Source of the DNA: Mycobacterium shigaense
Lineage (GTDB): Bacteria > Actinomycetota > Actinomycetes > Mycobacteriales > Mycobacteriaceae
NCBI RefSeq assembly: GCF_002356315.1
Contig: NZ_AP018164.1
Coordinates: 3,906,001 to 3,970,000, forward strand
Length of the DNA: 64,000 nt
Direction: 5' to 3'
Of the stretch, positions 16,951 to 29,224 are shown in pieces. The notes beneath the pieces were generated by a model. The model saw nothing but the letters and a program-made list of their open reading frames with translations, searched no databases and was not told where the DNA came from. Positions within the stretch are counted from its first letter, which is position 1. Each line of letters opens with the position of its first letter. Both the position numbers and the translations under genes were made by a program.

Positions 16951-17463
16951 TTACCTTGTCGCGGCAGAGGTTGTGACTTCGACGCCGAGGATGCGGCTGG
17001 CGAGCGTCGCGGACATGGTGGCCACGTTGGCACGCAGATCCAACTCCACGGCATCGCGTTCCCGCTTCAATTGCTCGGATGCCGTCTGCACCGTCGACAT
17101 CACCTGCTGCTCGGCTCGGGCGCGCGCCTCCTCGACGACCTTGCGGCCCTCGGCGCGGGCGTCGTCGCGCAACGACGACGCCCGGACGCGCGCTTCCCGC
17201 ATGGATTTCTCGTAATCCGCTTGGGCGGCTTCGAACTGCTCGTTCGCCTTCTTCGTGTCGGTAGCCGTCTTCGCGACCATCGCGTCGCGTTCGCGCAGCA
17301 CCTTCATGACCGGCGGCACGACGAACGTACCGATGACGGTCAGCACGATCAGAAAGATCGCCAGCACGAAGAAGAACGTGCCGTTGGGGACAAGGAAGTT
17401 ATTGCCCCCCTCTGCTGCCAACTGGCTGGACGCCAGAACGCTGCGGCTCGCGTCACCCATCAC
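16951..17463 (-). CDS. atpF: ATP synthase b subunit
   Basis: A 170-residue peripheral-stalk subunit. One membrane helix ([20 protein letters not shown], about 30-49) is followed by a long coiled coil ([16 protein letters not shown] onward). It pairs with the b part of the b-delta fusion. It starts 6 bp after atpE; a second ATG one codon inside is equally plausible as start. Confidence 0.94.
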   Translation of the reverse strand: MMGDASRSVLASSQLAAEGGNNFLVPNGTFFFVLAIFLIVLTVIGTFVVPPVMKVLRERDAMVAKTATDTKKANEQFEAAQADYEKSMREARVRASSLRDDARAEGRKVVEEARARAEQQVMSTVQTASEQLKRERDAVELDLRANVATMSATLASRILGVEVTTSAATR

Positions 17464-17469
17464 AGCGAA

Positions 17470-17799
<330 letters not shown>

Positions 17800-18558
17800 T
17801 TAGTCATGGTGGTCCTCGATCTCCATGGCTTGACTGAAGTACAAGATGGTCAGGATCGAGAAGATGAAGGCCTGGATCGCACCGACGAACAAGTCGAATG
17901 CTTTCCAGATCGCATTGGGCGCCCACATGATGTAGGGCGGAAAGAGCGCAATCAGGGCGACCAGGATGCCGCCGGCGAAGATGTTGCCGAAAAGTCGGAG
18001 CGACAACGAGATTGGCTTGGCGAGCTCCTCGACGAGGTTGATCGGGGCCAGGAACGCGACGTGGCCCTTGAGCACCGCCAGCGGGTGGCCGACGATGCCG
18101 CGCCGCCAGATGCCGGCTATGTGGTAGCAGACGAAGACGAACAGGGCTAGGGCGAGTACGTAATTGATGTCCGCCGCGGCCGAGCTGAGCAACTCGGTGG
18201 TGCGCCCGGATTTGTCGGTGTACTGCAGCGGCAGCACCGACAGCCAGTTGGAGATGAGGATGAACACGAAGATGGTGACCGCCAGCGGCAAGACGAACGG
18301 CGCGATCCGCATGCCGACTGCGGCCTCGATCTGATCGCGCATCTGGACGGTGATCGCTTCCCAGAACAGCTGAACGCCGCTGGGAACGCCGGTTGAGGTG
18401 ATCTTCGCACGCAGGAAGAAGGCCAGCGCGAGGACGATGACCGCCGCGATCGCAGTCGACAGGATCGTGTCGGTGTTGACCGTCATCCCGAGCCAGGTGG
18501 CGTGGGTGTGCTCGCCGACCTCGATTGCGGATTCGGCCAGCAACGTCGTCTCAGTCAT
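17800..18558 (-). CDS. atpB: ATP synthase a subunit
   Basis: The 252-residue membrane subunit forming the proton half-channels. Several hydrophobic helices are visible; the essential Arg lies in [14 protein letters not shown]. It overlaps the preceding membrane-protein gene by 8 bp and is followed 78 bp later by atpE. Confidence 0.95.
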   Translation of the reverse strand: MTETTLLAESAIEVGEHTHATWLGMTVNTDTILSTAIAAVIVLALAFFLRAKITSTGVPSGVQLFWEAITVQMRDQIEAAVGMRIAPFVLPLAVTIFVFILISNWLSVLPLQYTDKSGRTTELLSSAAADINYVLALALFVFVCYHIAGIWRRGIVGHPLAVLKGHVAFLAPINLVEELAKPISLSLRLFGNIFAGGILVALIALFPPYIMWAPNAIWKAFDLFVGAIQAFIFSILTILYFSQAMEIEDHHD

Positions 18559-19015
18559 CGCTGGTGTTCCCTCTTTCCGTTCCTTGCACTTCGGCCTCGG
18601 CCCAGTCGCCGCTGCGCAGCTTCTTCCACACCGGCAGCGCGGTGGACAGCACCAACACCACCTGGAACAGGGCCAAGCCGAACACGACGCCGAGTCCGGC
18701 GGGCCGGAAGATATAAGCGATGATCAACCCGATCACGGTGATGATCGCCAGCCGGGTCGCCGAGTTCAGCGCCATCGTGCTTTTCATCGGGTGCTCTTTG
18801 GCGGTGATCGAGGCTACCGACCGGCGGACCAGCAGGGCGTTGAGCAAACCGAGCAGCAATCCGACGCCGAAGAAAACCCCGACCATCAGGTGACCGCTGA
18901 ATCCGGCGACAGCCACCGCCACGGCAGTGATCGCGGCACTTGTCAGCAACAGCCGGACGGGATTGAAAGCAACAGAGGGAAACACCAACGGCGCGTCCTG
19001 CGCTGGTGTCGTCAC
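18551..19015 (-). CDS. AtpI-like membrane protein at the head of the atp operon
   Basis: A 154-residue protein with about four membrane helices (for example [20 protein letters not shown], and [18 protein letters not shown]). It sits where AtpI (subunit I, an assembly or cation factor) sits in other atp operons, like M. tuberculosis Rv1303. Sequence alone does not prove an AtpI function. It overlaps atpB by 8 bp, so the two are probably coupled. Confidence 0.85.
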   Translation of the reverse strand: MTTPAQDAPLVFPSVAFNPVRLLLTSAAITAVAVAVAGFSGHLMVGVFFGVGLLLGLLNALLVRRSVASITAKEHPMKSTMALNSATRLAIITVIGLIIAYIFRPAGLGVVFGLALFQVVLVLSTALPVWKKLRSGDWAEAEVQGTERGNTSDD

Positions 19016-19240
19016 TGCAGCACCTCACTCCGGGTATCTCAAGCGGAAACCTTCCGACCGACCGATCGGTGGCTCGCCGAGCGTATCGCACGTCACAGTG
19101 GGTCCGTGCAAGGGGTCGCTCCCCTTGTCGGTCGTGATTCGGCACGTCGATTTCTCCATCCGACGAGCCGAATTGGCCGGCCACCCGCGAGGTTGTTTTC
19201 GGGGTTCTACCTGCACCGTATCACAGATTCGATGCCGCTA
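19016..19240 (-). promoter_or_regulatory. atp operon leader and promoter region with two symmetric elements
   Basis: A 225-bp gap between wecA and the atp operon, both leftward. It holds the palindrome ACCGATCGGT (19061-19070) and a 7-bp perfect stem CAAGGGG/CCCCTTG with a TCGCT loop (19109-19127). The stem has no U tract, so it could be a mycobacterial-type wecA terminator or an atp leader structure. No convincing -10/-35 pair could be fixed. Confidence 0.45.
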
Positions 19241-20455
19241 CTACTGCCCGTCGTAGTCCTCGTCCTCGTAGTCGCGGCGACGCAGCAGCGGGACCGCCGT
19301 CGCGATGCCAGCAACCACGATCGCGCCCAGCATCACCGCGCCGGTGTCGCGCGGTTTGAAAAAGATCGTGCTCGCGGCGCCGAACGCGACGATGCCCACC
19401 CACAGATAGATGAGCAACACCACCCGGCGATGGGAATGACCGATCTGCAGCAACCGGTGGTGCAGGTGCATCTTGTCGGGGCTGAACGCGCTGCGGCCCG
19501 CGCGGGTACGGCGCACGATCGCCAGGAGCAGGTCGAGCATCGGCACGAAGATCACTGCGGCCACCAGGAGAAACGGCGAGAGCAAGGCGAAGACGTCGCG
19601 GGCGCCGTAGGCATTCTGCGAGATCGGGCCCGCCGCCGTCGTGGAGGCGGCGGCGAGCATCAGGCCGATCAGCATCGAGCCGGAATCGCCCATGAAGATC
19701 TTGGCTTTGTGGAAATTGTGCGGCAGGAAGCCCAGGCAGGCCCCCGCCAGCACCACCGAGATCACCGCGGGCGGATAGAACAGCACATCGCCGCCGTGGT
19801 CGCGGAGCAGGCCGACCGAGAACATGCAGATCGCCAGGGCGGTGATGAGACCGAGGCCGGCCGCCAACCCGTCGAGTCCGTCGACGAAGTTCATCGCGTT
19901 GACGACCGAGACGGTCAGCGCCAGCGTGAGCAGGATCGAGGAGGCCTGGTCCAAGACGATGGTGCCGACTCCCCCGAACGGGATGTAGAGCACGCTCCAG
20001 GCAACGCCCATGGTGACCAGGACGCTCGCCGCCGTGATCTGGCCCGCGAATTTCGTCAACGCGTCCAAGCCCCAACGGTCGTCGATGAGGCCGATACCCA
20101 TGATCACCGCGCCCGCCACCAGCACCGCGGGCATGCCGGTCGAGTAGACGAAGCCGCGGGTGAGCGCGGGCAGCTGGGACGCCAGGAAAACGGCGGAGAT
20201 CACACCGACGAACATCGCCAGCCCGCCCATCCGCGGGGTCGGCGTCACGTGCACGTCGCGTTCCCGCGGGTAGGCGACCGCCCCCAGCCGGGTGGCCAGC
20301 ACACGCACCGGTCCGGTCGCGAAGTAGGTGATGATCGCCGCGGTCAGTCCGACGAGCGCGAGCTCACGCAGGGGGACGCCGGCGCCGCGATCGGCCAGGG
20401 CGTGCAGACCACCCATCAGGTTGCCCATCAGGCTGGCCGGGTCGCTGGACACCAC
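19241..20455 (-). CDS. wecA: decaprenyl-phosphate N-acetylglucosaminyl-1-phosphate transferase (WecA)
   Basis: A 404-residue polytopic membrane enzyme, the rfe product (M. tuberculosis Rv1302). It moves GlcNAc-1-phosphate from UDP-GlcNAc to decaprenyl phosphate, the first step of the linker between peptidoglycan and arabinogalactan. Conserved acidic motifs are present: PRMGGLAMF, GLIDDRWG, NFVDGLDGLAAG and KIFMGDSGSMLIGL. About eleven hydrophobic helices. The C-terminus ends in an acidic tail (RDYEDEDYDGQ). It follows sua5 by 58 bp. Confidence 0.95.
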   Translation of the reverse strand: MVSSDPASLMGNLMGGLHALADRGAGVPLRELALVGLTAAIITYFATGPVRVLATRLGAVAYPRERDVHVTPTPRMGGLAMFVGVISAVFLASQLPALTRGFVYSTGMPAVLVAGAVIMGIGLIDDRWGLDALTKFAGQITAASVLVTMGVAWSVLYIPFGGVGTIVLDQASSILLTLALTVSVVNAMNFVDGLDGLAAGLGLITALAICMFSVGLLRDHGGDVLFYPPAVISVVLAGACLGFLPHNFHKAKIFMGDSGSMLIGLMLAAASTTAAGPISQNAYGARDVFALLSPFLLVAAVIFVPMLDLLLAIVRRTRAGRSAFSPDKMHLHHRLLQIGHSHRRVVLLIYLWVGIVAFGAASTIFFKPRDTGAVMLGAIVVAGIATAVPLLRRRDYEDEDYDGQ

Positions 20456-20513
20456 GAGACCGTACGCCCCCTTCCTGAGACTTCAATGCTCGTGCCCGCC
20501 ACGGGTTCGCGGG

Positions 20514-21167
20514 TCAGGCGATCAACGTTGCGGGCTCCACCCCGAGCACTTCCGCGATCCGCTCCACACTTACCGGACCGGCCCGCAAGACGCGCGGCGC
20601 GACTCCGGTCAGGTCGACGATCGTCGAGGCGGCGCCCTGCAGGGCGGGCCCAGCGTCGAGATAGACGTCGACGAGATCGCCCAACTGGCCGCGCGCTTCG
20701 TCGGCGTCGACGGCGGGCGGTTGACCGGAGACGTTGGCACTCGATACCGCCATCGGCCCCACCTCGCGCAGCAATTCGATCGCGACCGGGTGCAGCGGCA
20801 TCCGGAGCATGACGGTGCCGCGGGCGTTGCCGAGGTCCCACTGCAGCGAGGGCGCCTGGGCCACGACGAGGCTCAGCGCGCCCGGCCAAAAGGCGCGGAT
20901 CAGTTCCCGCGCCCCGTCGGGCATGGTGTATACCAGGCCCTCGATCGTGTGCCAGGAGCCGACCAGCACGCCGACGGGCATGTCGCGCCCGCGCCCCTTC
21001 GCCGCGAGCAGCGCCGCCACCGCGGTGCTGTCGAACGCGTCGGCGGCGATCCCGTACACCGTGTCGGTCGGCATCACGACCAGGCGGCCGCCCTTGAGTG
21101 CTCCCACGGCCGAGGCGATTCCCAGCGATCGCCGGTCCGGGTCGTCGCAGTCGAAGATTTCAGTCAC
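20514..21167 (-). CDS. sua5: L-threonylcarbamoyladenylate synthase (Sua5/YrdC/TsaC)
   Basis: A 217-residue cytoplasmic enzyme forming threonylcarbamoyl-AMP from threonine, bicarbonate and ATP, needed for t6A at position 37 of ANN-decoding tRNAs. Family motifs: GGRLVVMPTDTVYGIAADA, KGRGRDMP and SSANVSGQPP. Length equals M. tuberculosis Rv1301. ATG at 21167 overlaps the prmC end by 8 bp, which supports one operon of translation genes (prfA-prmC-sua5). Confidence 0.95.
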   Translation of the reverse strand: MTEIFDCDDPDRRSLGIASAVGALKGGRLVVMPTDTVYGIAADAFDSTAVAALLAAKGRGRDMPVGVLVGSWHTIEGLVYTMPDGARELIRAFWPGALSLVVAQAPSLQWDLGNARGTVMLRMPLHPVAIELLREVGPMAVSSANVSGQPPAVDADEARGQLGDLVDVYLDAGPALQGAASTIVDLTGVAPRVLRAGPVSVERIAEVLGVEPATLIA

Positions 21168-22083
21168 CGGCGCCGCTCTCTCCCACGAGGGGCCGCTGCC
21201 CCCGGCGGGCCGTCACGAATCGCGGCCGGCCCACCAGGTCCCGCCTGGCCTGGATGTCGCCGAAAAGTCCTGTGCTGCAGATCAGTTCGAAGGTGCGTGC
21301 CGCGGTAGTGTCGTCGTGCTCGACCGCCAATAGGCCGCCGGGCCGCAGCCAGCGCCCGGCAAGGCTCACCACCGCGGGGATAACCGCCATCCCGTCGGGG
21401 CCGCCGAACACCGCGTGCGCTGGATCATGTTGGGCCACTTCGGGTTCCACCAGCATGCCGTCGGGAACGTAGGGCGGGTTCGACACCACCAGGTCCACCT
21501 GCCCGTGCAGCTCGGCGAGCAGGCCGGGGTCGGTGGCGTCGGCGCGCACCAATTCGACCGGACTGCCCGCGATGTTGCGGCGCGCGTAATCCAGGGCGGC
21601 ATCGGAATCGTCGATGCCGATGATGCGCGCGCCGGGCCAGTGCTTGGCCAAGGCGACGGCCAACGCGCCGGATCCGGTGCACACGTCGACAATGACGGGC
21701 CGGCCCCCGAGTTGCTGTGCGGTGGCCCAGGCCAGCAGCGCCTCGGTCTCCGGGCGGGGGGTGAATACCCCGGGTCCGACGTGCAGGTCGACGGGGCCGA
21801 AGGCCGCGGTCCCGGTGAGGTGCTGCAGCGGCACCCGCCGCGAGCGGGCGGCGACGACGACGACATAGCGCCGGAAGAAGTCGTCGTCGAGCGATTCGAT
21901 CAGGGCCAGCCGGCCGCGCTCGGTGCCCGCCAGATGCGCCGCCAGCTGCTCGGCATCGTGACGCGCCGAATCGATTCCCGCTTCGGCGAGTTGCGCCGCG
22001 GCCGAGTCGATCGCGCGCCGCAGCGGGGACTTGGCGCCGCTGCTCGGCATCGCTTCGCTCTGCATCGTCGCCGACGCGATCAT
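21160..22083 (-). CDS. prmC: release factor glutamine methyltransferase (PrmC/HemK)
   Basis: A 307-residue SAM-dependent enzyme that methylates the Gln of the GGQ motif in release factors; its substrate, RF1, is encoded just upstream. Motif I is [15 protein letters not shown] and the catalytic NPPY is in [11 protein letters not shown]. The ATG at 22083 overlaps the prfA stop (ATGA). The first ~18 residues ([18 protein letters not shown]) come from a MIRU-like repeat, so ATGs at 22065 or 22050 might be used instead; the true family start is near [18 protein letters not shown]. Confidence 0.93.
   Translation of the reverse strand: MIASATMQSEAMPSSGAKSPLRRAIDSAAAQLAEAGIDSARHDAEQLAAHLAGTERGRLALIESLDDDFFRRYVVVVAARSRRVPLQHLTGTAAFGPVDLHVGPGVFTPRPETEALLAWATAQQLGGRPVIVDVCTGSGALAVALAKHWPGARIIGIDDSDAALDYARRNIAGSPVELVRADATDPGLLAELHGQVDLVVSNPPYVPDGMLVEPEVAQHDPAHAVFGGPDGMAVIPAVVSLAGRWLRPGGLLAVEHDDTTAARTFELICSTGLFGDIQARRDLVGRPRFVTARRGQRPLVGESGAGD
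22033..22083 (-). repeat. MIRU-like repeat at the prfA/prmC junction
   Basis: The reverse complement contains GCGACGATGCAGAGCGAAGC then GATGCCGAGCAGCGGCGCC. This closely resembles my recollection of the mycobacterial interspersed repetitive unit, which inserts at overlapping stop/start codons. Here it begins exactly at the ATGA overlap of prfA and prmC and stays in frame with prmC. Confidence 0.7.
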
Positions 22084-23153
22084 GCCTGTTGCAGCCGGGA
22101 CTGCTTGTCGGCGGCGCTGAGGGCATCGAACATCGCGTCCAGATCCCCGTCCAGGACCTGGTCGAGATTGTGCGCCTTGAAACCGATTCGGTGATCGGTG
22201 ATCCGGTTCTCCGGGAAGTTGTAGGTGCGGATCCGCTCGCTGCGGTCCACGGTGCGGATCTGGCTCGCGCGATCCGCCGACGCGTCGGCCGACGCCTGCT
22301 CTTCGGCGAGCGCCTGCAGGCGGGCCGCCAGGACCTGCATCGCCCGAATCTTGTTCTGCAGCTGCGATCGTTCGTTCTGGCAGGTGACGACGATGCCGGT
22401 GGGCAGGTGGGTGATCCGCACCGCCGAGTCCGTCGTGTTGACGCCCTGCCCGCCCTTCCCGGACGAGCGGTAGACGTCGATACGCAGATCCGACTCGTCG
22501 ATCTGCACTTCGCCGACTTCCTCGGGTTCCGGGTAGACCAGCACGCCCGCGGCCGAAGTATGCACGCGCCCTTGAGATTCCGTCACCGGAACGCGTTGCA
22601 CCCGGTGCACACCGCCCTCGAACTTCATCCGCGACCACACTCCGTCGGCCGAGTCGCCCTTGCTGGCGATGGCCAGCGTCGCGTCCTTGTAGCCGCCCAG
22701 GTCCGAGGTGGTTTCGTCGAGCACCGTCACCGTCCAGCCATGCCGCTCGGCGTAGCGGATGTACATCCTGGCCAGATCCGCGGCGAACAACGCCGATTCC
22801 TCGCCGCCCTCACCGGATTTCACCTCGAGGACGATGTCGTCGGCGTCGTGCGGGTCGCGCGGGGCCAGCATGTCGGTGAGCTGGGTGTCCAACTCGGCCA
22901 CCCGCGATTCCAGTTCGGTGACCTCGTCGGCGAACGACGCGTCGTCGGCGGCCAGTTCACGCGCCGTCTCGAGGTCGCCCCGGGCCGCCTCCAGCTTGCG
23001 GTGGGTCGCGACGATGGGTGCCAACCGGGCGAATCGGCGGCCGGCCTTGCGGGCCTCGTCGGGGTTGCTGTGCAATTCGGGATCGGCCAGCCGGTGCTCG
23101 AGTGCAGCGTGTTCGGCGAGCAGCACATCGATCGTTTGAACGGGCTGCGTCAT
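22080..23153 (-). CDS. prfA: peptide chain release factor 1
   Basis: A 357-residue RF1 that reads UAA and UAG. The catalytic GGQ lies in [16 protein letters not shown]; the codon-reading PxT-type region is near [15 protein letters not shown]. An acidic coiled N-terminal domain begins [15 protein letters not shown]. Length equals M. tuberculosis RF1. Its stop overlaps the prmC start, coupling the factor to the enzyme that modifies it. Confidence 0.97.
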   Translation of the reverse strand: MTQPVQTIDVLLAEHAALEHRLADPELHSNPDEARKAGRRFARLAPIVATHRKLEAARGDLETARELAADDASFADEVTELESRVAELDTQLTDMLAPRDPHDADDIVLEVKSGEGGEESALFAADLARMYIRYAERHGWTVTVLDETTSDLGGYKDATLAIASKGDSADGVWSRMKFEGGVHRVQRVPVTESQGRVHTSAAGVLVYPEPEEVGEVQIDESDLRIDVYRSSGKGGQGVNTTDSAVRITHLPTGIVVTCQNERSQLQNKIRAMQVLAARLQALAEEQASADASADRASQIRTVDRSERIRTYNFPENRITDHRIGFKAHNLDQVLDGDLDAMFDALSAADKQSRLQQA

Positions 23154-23197
23154 CTCACACCTCCTGCCGCCGCTGTGGCCATTACCGCAAACGCGAA

Positions 23198-23241
23198 CCG
23201 ACGCCCGGCCTGTGCAAGTTCGCGCACAGTTCGGGCGTCGG
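23198..23241 (-). terminator. hairpin between rpmE and prfA
   Basis: Interrupted inverted repeat: CCGACGCCCG (23198-23207) pairs with CGGGCGTCGG (23232-23241), then after a 2-nt bulge on each side CTGTGC (23210-23215) pairs with GCACAG (23224-23229). Sixteen base pairs in all, with no U run after it. It could partly end or stabilise the rpmE message before prfA. Confidence 0.55.
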
Positions 23242-23249
23242 CGATCCAG

Positions 23250-23486
23250 CTATTTGTCAGCGTTCTCCGCGGCAGCGCCCTTGCGCTTGCCGTAGCGCTT
23301 CTCGAACCGCGCCACCCGGCCACCACTGTCGAGAATCTTCTGCTTGCCGGTGTAGAAGGGGTGGCACTGCGAGCAGACCTCGACGACGATGTTGCCGCCG
23401 GGCTTGGTGCTGCGGGTCTGGAAGGTGTTCCCGCACCCGCAGTGCACCGTGGTCTCCCCGTAGGCGGGGTGAATGTCAGTCTTCAT
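23250..23486 (-). CDS. rpmE: ribosomal protein bL31, zinc-binding type
   Basis: A 78-residue large-subunit protein (M. tuberculosis RpmE, 80). It keeps the cysteines that mark the zinc-containing form: HCGCGNTF and [12 protein letters not shown]. Lysine-rich C-terminus. Located between rho and prfA as in M. tuberculosis. Confidence 0.96.
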   Translation of the reverse strand: MKTDIHPAYGETTVHCGCGNTFQTRSTKPGGNIVVEVCSQCHPFYTGKQKILDSGGRVARFEKRYGKRKGAAAENADK

Positions 23487-23733
23487 GGTGTCCTCTTCGA
23501 TCGTGTGCCGCCCTGGCGCGCCGTGAACTCCGGCGGTCGGGCGTGAACTCAGAACCTGAAACGGTTCCGGGCAGTCGGGGTTCGATTATGCCAGGTCAAC
23601 CACCTACTGCCCAAACACCGAGATGCGCCCGCACATTCCCGACCGCGCGAGGGCTCCCCGTGTCCGCCGGTCAGGCCGGTGTGCAGGGCCTGCTCCCGGC
23701 GTGCACGAAGCAACTGCGCCGCAGCGTGCGCCG

Positions 23734-25602
23734 CTAGTCGTTGTCCATCGACCCCGGTGTCGTCTTCGAGACCTGGACCAGGAATTCGTAGTTGGTCTTT
23801 GTCTTGCGCAGCTGCGACATCAGCAGGTCGATGGCCTGATGAGAGTCCAGACCCGACAGGACGCGGCGCAGCTTGTGCACGATGCCGAATTCGTCGGGCG
23901 AGAGCAGCAGCTCGTCCTTGCGGGTGCCCGAGGGGTTGACGTCGACGGCCGGGAAAACCCGGCGCTCCGAGATCTTGCGGTCCAGCTTGAGCTCGGCGTT
24001 ACCGGTTCCCTTGAACTCCTCGAAGATGACCGTGTCACCGGTGGACCCCGTCTCGACCATCGCCGTGGCGATGATGGTCAGCGACCCGCCTTCCTCGATG
24101 TTGCGAGCAGCGCCGAGGAAACGCTTCGGCGGATAGAGCGCGGTCGAGTCGACACCACCGGACAGGATGCGGCCCGAAGCGGGCGACGCGTTGTTGTAGG
24201 CGCGGCCCAGGCGGGTGATCGAGTCGAGCAGCACCACGACGTCTTTGCCCTGCTCGACCAGGCGCTTGGCACGCTCGATGGCCAGCTCGGCGACCGCCGT
24301 GTGGTCCGTGGGCGGCCGGTCGAACGTCGAGGCGATGACCTCGCCCTTCACCGAACGCGTCATGTCGGTGACCTCCTCCGGCCGCTCGTCGACGAGCACG
24401 ACCATGAGGTGGCATTCCGGGTTGTTCTTGGTGATCGCGTTGGCGATGTCCTGCAAGATCGTTGTCTTACCCGCCTTGGGCGGCGACACGATCAGCGCAC
24501 GCTGGCCCTTACCGATCGGCATGATCAGGTCGATGACCCGGGTGGTCAGCCGGTCGGGGGTGGTCTCCAGGCGCAACCGCTGGTTGGGGTACAACGGCGT
24601 CAGCTTGCTGAAGTCGGGACGCTTCTTGGCGTCTTCGATCGATCCACCGTTGATGGTGTCCAGGCGCACCAGCGGGTTGAACTTCTGCCGCTGGTTGGGC
24701 TGCTCGCCCTCGCGCGGTACCCGAACGGCGCCGGTCACCGCGTCACCGCGGCGCAGGCCGTTCTTGCGCACCATGTTCATGGACACGTAGACGTCGTGCG
24801 GCCCGGCCAGGTAGCCGGAGGTGCGGACGAACGCGTAATTGTCGAGGACGTCAAGAATGCCGGCTACCGGCTGGACGACGTCGTCTTCCCGCAGTTCGGT
24901 GTCGCCGCCACCACCGCCGTCACCGGAGCGTTCGCCGCGGCGCCTGCGGTCACGGAACCGGCGTCCCCGCCGGCCCTGCCGTCCATCGCCTTCGTCGTCC
25001 TGCTGGTTGGAGCCGCCGCGGTTCTGCTGGCCGCCCGAATTCTGTTGGTCGCCGCCCTGGTCGTTGTCCGAACCGCGGTCGTCGGATTTGTTGTCCTGGC
25101 GCCTGGCCGGGCGATCGTCGCCCTCGCCACGCGGAGTCCCGTTGCGGCCGCGCCCGTCGCCGCCGTGGCGGGCGTCCGAGGACTCCGCCTCGTCGCCACC
25201 GCGGCCGGCCGACCCCGCCTCGCGGGACGCGCCGCGCCGCTCCCGCCGCGGCGCCTCGGTGGCCGAATCGTCCTGTTTCCCTTGCGCGGTAGACGTTTCG
25301 GCGCCGGCCGCCTCGGTCTTGGTGTCGTCCCCGGCGTTCGGAGTGGCTGGACGGTCACTTACCGAAGTGCCGTTGGCCTGTCCCCTGATTTCCTTGATCG
25401 CGGCGATGAGCTCGTTCTTGCGCATCCCCGATGTCCCTTTGACGCCGGCTTGGCTGGCCAGGGCGCGCAATTCGGGCAGCACCAGGGTGGACAGGGAGCC
25501 CTTCGACGCGCTTTTTACGTCGGGAGTGTCTGTGGTCACGGCTTTCGACAGCTGGTCGCCGTCGGTGCTTTCGCCCACCGTGAAGAGGTCCGTATCAGTC
25601 AC
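23734..25602 (-). CDS. rho: transcription termination factor Rho
   Basis: A 622-residue hexameric RNA helicase. The N-terminal SAP-like part (VLPELRALASQAGVKG) is followed by a long low-complexity insertion (about 80-230) rich in Arg, Gly, Asp and Gln (RGSDNDQGGDQQNSGGQQNR), typical of actinobacterial Rho. Then come the RNA-binding domain and the ATPase: Walker A in SPPKAGKTTIL, Walker B in VVVLLDSITRLGRAYN, and the R-finger/secondary site region beyond it. It is slightly longer than M. tuberculosis Rho (602), and the excess lies in the insertion. The start ATG at 25602 follows AAGGAAA. Confidence 0.96.
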   Translation of the reverse strand: MTDTDLFTVGESTDGDQLSKAVTTDTPDVKSASKGSLSTLVLPELRALASQAGVKGTSGMRKNELIAAIKEIRGQANGTSVSDRPATPNAGDDTKTEAAGAETSTAQGKQDDSATEAPRRERRGASREAGSAGRGGDEAESSDARHGGDGRGRNGTPRGEGDDRPARRQDNKSDDRGSDNDQGGDQQNSGGQQNRGGSNQQDDEGDGRQGRRGRRFRDRRRRGERSGDGGGGGDTELREDDVVQPVAGILDVLDNYAFVRTSGYLAGPHDVYVSMNMVRKNGLRRGDAVTGAVRVPREGEQPNQRQKFNPLVRLDTINGGSIEDAKKRPDFSKLTPLYPNQRLRLETTPDRLTTRVIDLIMPIGKGQRALIVSPPKAGKTTILQDIANAITKNNPECHLMVVLVDERPEEVTDMTRSVKGEVIASTFDRPPTDHTAVAELAIERAKRLVEQGKDVVVLLDSITRLGRAYNNASPASGRILSGGVDSTALYPPKRFLGAARNIEEGGSLTIIATAMVETGSTGDTVIFEEFKGTGNAELKLDRKISERRVFPAVDVNPSGTRKDELLLSPDEFGIVHKLRRVLSGLDSHQAIDLLMSQLRKTKTNYEFLVQVSKTTPGSMDND

Positions 25603-25869
25603 GGATTTCCTTTCTTCCCTCGCTGATCACTTCATACGAGGGTTCGTTGCATTCAGCCAAATTGCCGAGTGCGCCCAATCTCTCTGCAACGGTGATCGCC
25701 TAATCGGCGAAGGGAAGCGGCGAACCTCGTTCACGAGAAGAATTGGTGGTTGTCCTAGCTGCAATGCAGTTAATGCAGATGCAGATGCAGATGCTGCGAT
25801 TGCGGGACGGGTCCGAGGATAACCTGCATCCGAGCGGGAAGCAAGCAAACCCTCCGGCCGAGCCGCGGA
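25603..25869 (-). other. rho leader / thrB-rho intergenic region
   Basis: 267 bp between thrB and rho, both leftward. It is AT-richer than its surroundings and carries a hexamer tandem repeat (listed separately). No gene is visible. It is long enough for a rho-specific promoter and an autoregulatory leader, but no promoter hexamers are certain. Confidence 0.5.
25773..25796. repeat. tandem hexamer repeat in the rho leader
   Basis: Four head-to-tail units of ATGCAG on the + strand (the fourth is ATGCTG), preceded by ATGCAG-like copies at 25764. Slippage could change copy number. It lies about 170 bp upstream of the rho start, outside coding sequence. Confidence 0.75.
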
Positions 25870-27895
<2,026 letters not shown>

Positions 27896-27899
<4 letters not shown>

Positions 27900-29221
27900 A
27901 GACCGGTTCCTTCCAGTCGCAACACGCTGGCCACACCCAGCACGGATTCCAGATCGGCCAGTGCAGCGACGGTTTCGGAGAGCGCGGCATCGGTGGCGCT
28001 GTGCGTCACCACGACCACGCGGGCGCCCACGCGCCGGCCGCCCTCGTCCTCCACGCCCTCCTGGCGCACCTCGGCGATACTGACCTCGCGCTTGGCGAAT
28101 TCGGCCGCCACCGAGGACAACACGCCGGGCCGGTCGGCGACGTTCATGCTGACGTAGTAGCGAGTTTGGATGAATCCCATTGGTGCAATCGGCAATTGGG
28201 CGTATTTGGATTCCTTGGGCCCGCGGCTGCCGAGCACCCGGTTGCGGGCCGCCATCACCAGGTCGCCGGTGACCGCCGACGCGGTGGGCGCGCCGCCGGC
28301 GCCCTGGCCGTAGAACATCAACCGCCCCGCGGCCGCAGCCTCGACGACGACGGCGTTGAACGCCCCGCTGACGGTCGCCAGCGGGTGCGACAACGGCACC
28401 AGCGCCGGGTAGACGCGCGCGGAGACCCGCTCCTGGCCTTCGTCGTCGGTGATGCGCTCGCAGATGGACAGCAGCTTGATGGTGCAGCCCAACGCATGCG
28501 CGGACTCGAAGTCGGCCGGGGCGATCTTGGTGATGCCTTCGCGATAGACGTCGTCGATGGTGACCCGGGTGTGGAAGGCGATGGACGCCAGGATCGCGGC
28601 CTTGGCCGCCGCGTCGTAGCCCTCGACGTCCGCGGTGGGGTCCGCCTCGGCGTAGCCCAGGGCGCTGGCGTCGGCCAGGGCGCTGTCGTAGGTGGCGCCG
28701 GTGCTGTCCATCGCGGACAGGATGTAGTTGGTGGTGCCGTTGACGATGCCGGCCACCCGCACCACCGTGTCGCCGGCCAGCGACTGGGTCAGCGGTCGGA
28801 TGACGGGGATGGCTCCGGCCACCGCGGCTTCGAAATACAGGTCGACATGGGCGTTTTCGGCCGCCTGCGCCAGTTCCCCGGTCGAGGTGGACAGCAGCGC
28901 CTTGTTCGCGGTGACGACCGATTTGCCGCGTTCGAGCGCGGCCAGGATCGCCTTGCGGGACGGCTCCACCGGGCCCATCAGCTCGACGACGATATCGACG
29001 TCGTCGCGCGAGACGAGCCCGTCGATATCGTCGGTGAGCAACTCGACCGGGACACCGCGATCGGCGGCGACGCGACGGACTCCGATGCCGCGCAACGCCA
29101 GCGGCGCCCCGATCCGGGCCGCCAGGTCGTCGGCGCTGTCCTCGATGATGCGGACCACCTCGCTGCCCACGTTGCCGAACCCTAGTACGGCGACGCCCAC
29201 CGGCTTGACATCATCGGACAC
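27896..29221 (-). CDS. hom: homoserine dehydrogenase
   Basis: A 441-residue enzyme reducing aspartate semialdehyde to homoserine (thrA in M. tuberculosis). It has a Rossmann NAD(P) motif [13 protein letters not shown], a catalytic core with [11 protein letters not shown], and a C-terminal ACT domain ([20 protein letters not shown]) that usually mediates threonine feedback. It starts 3 bp after the lysA stop, so the lysine and threonine branches are transcribed together. Confidence 0.96.
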
Positions 29222-29224
29222 AGT

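Noticed and set aside
18398-20812. 804-codon + strand open frame opposite atpB, wecA and sua5
   Set aside because: It crosses several genes and an intergenic gap on the other strand, is low in hydrophobic residues and rich in Arg/His/Gln/Asp, and has no motif.
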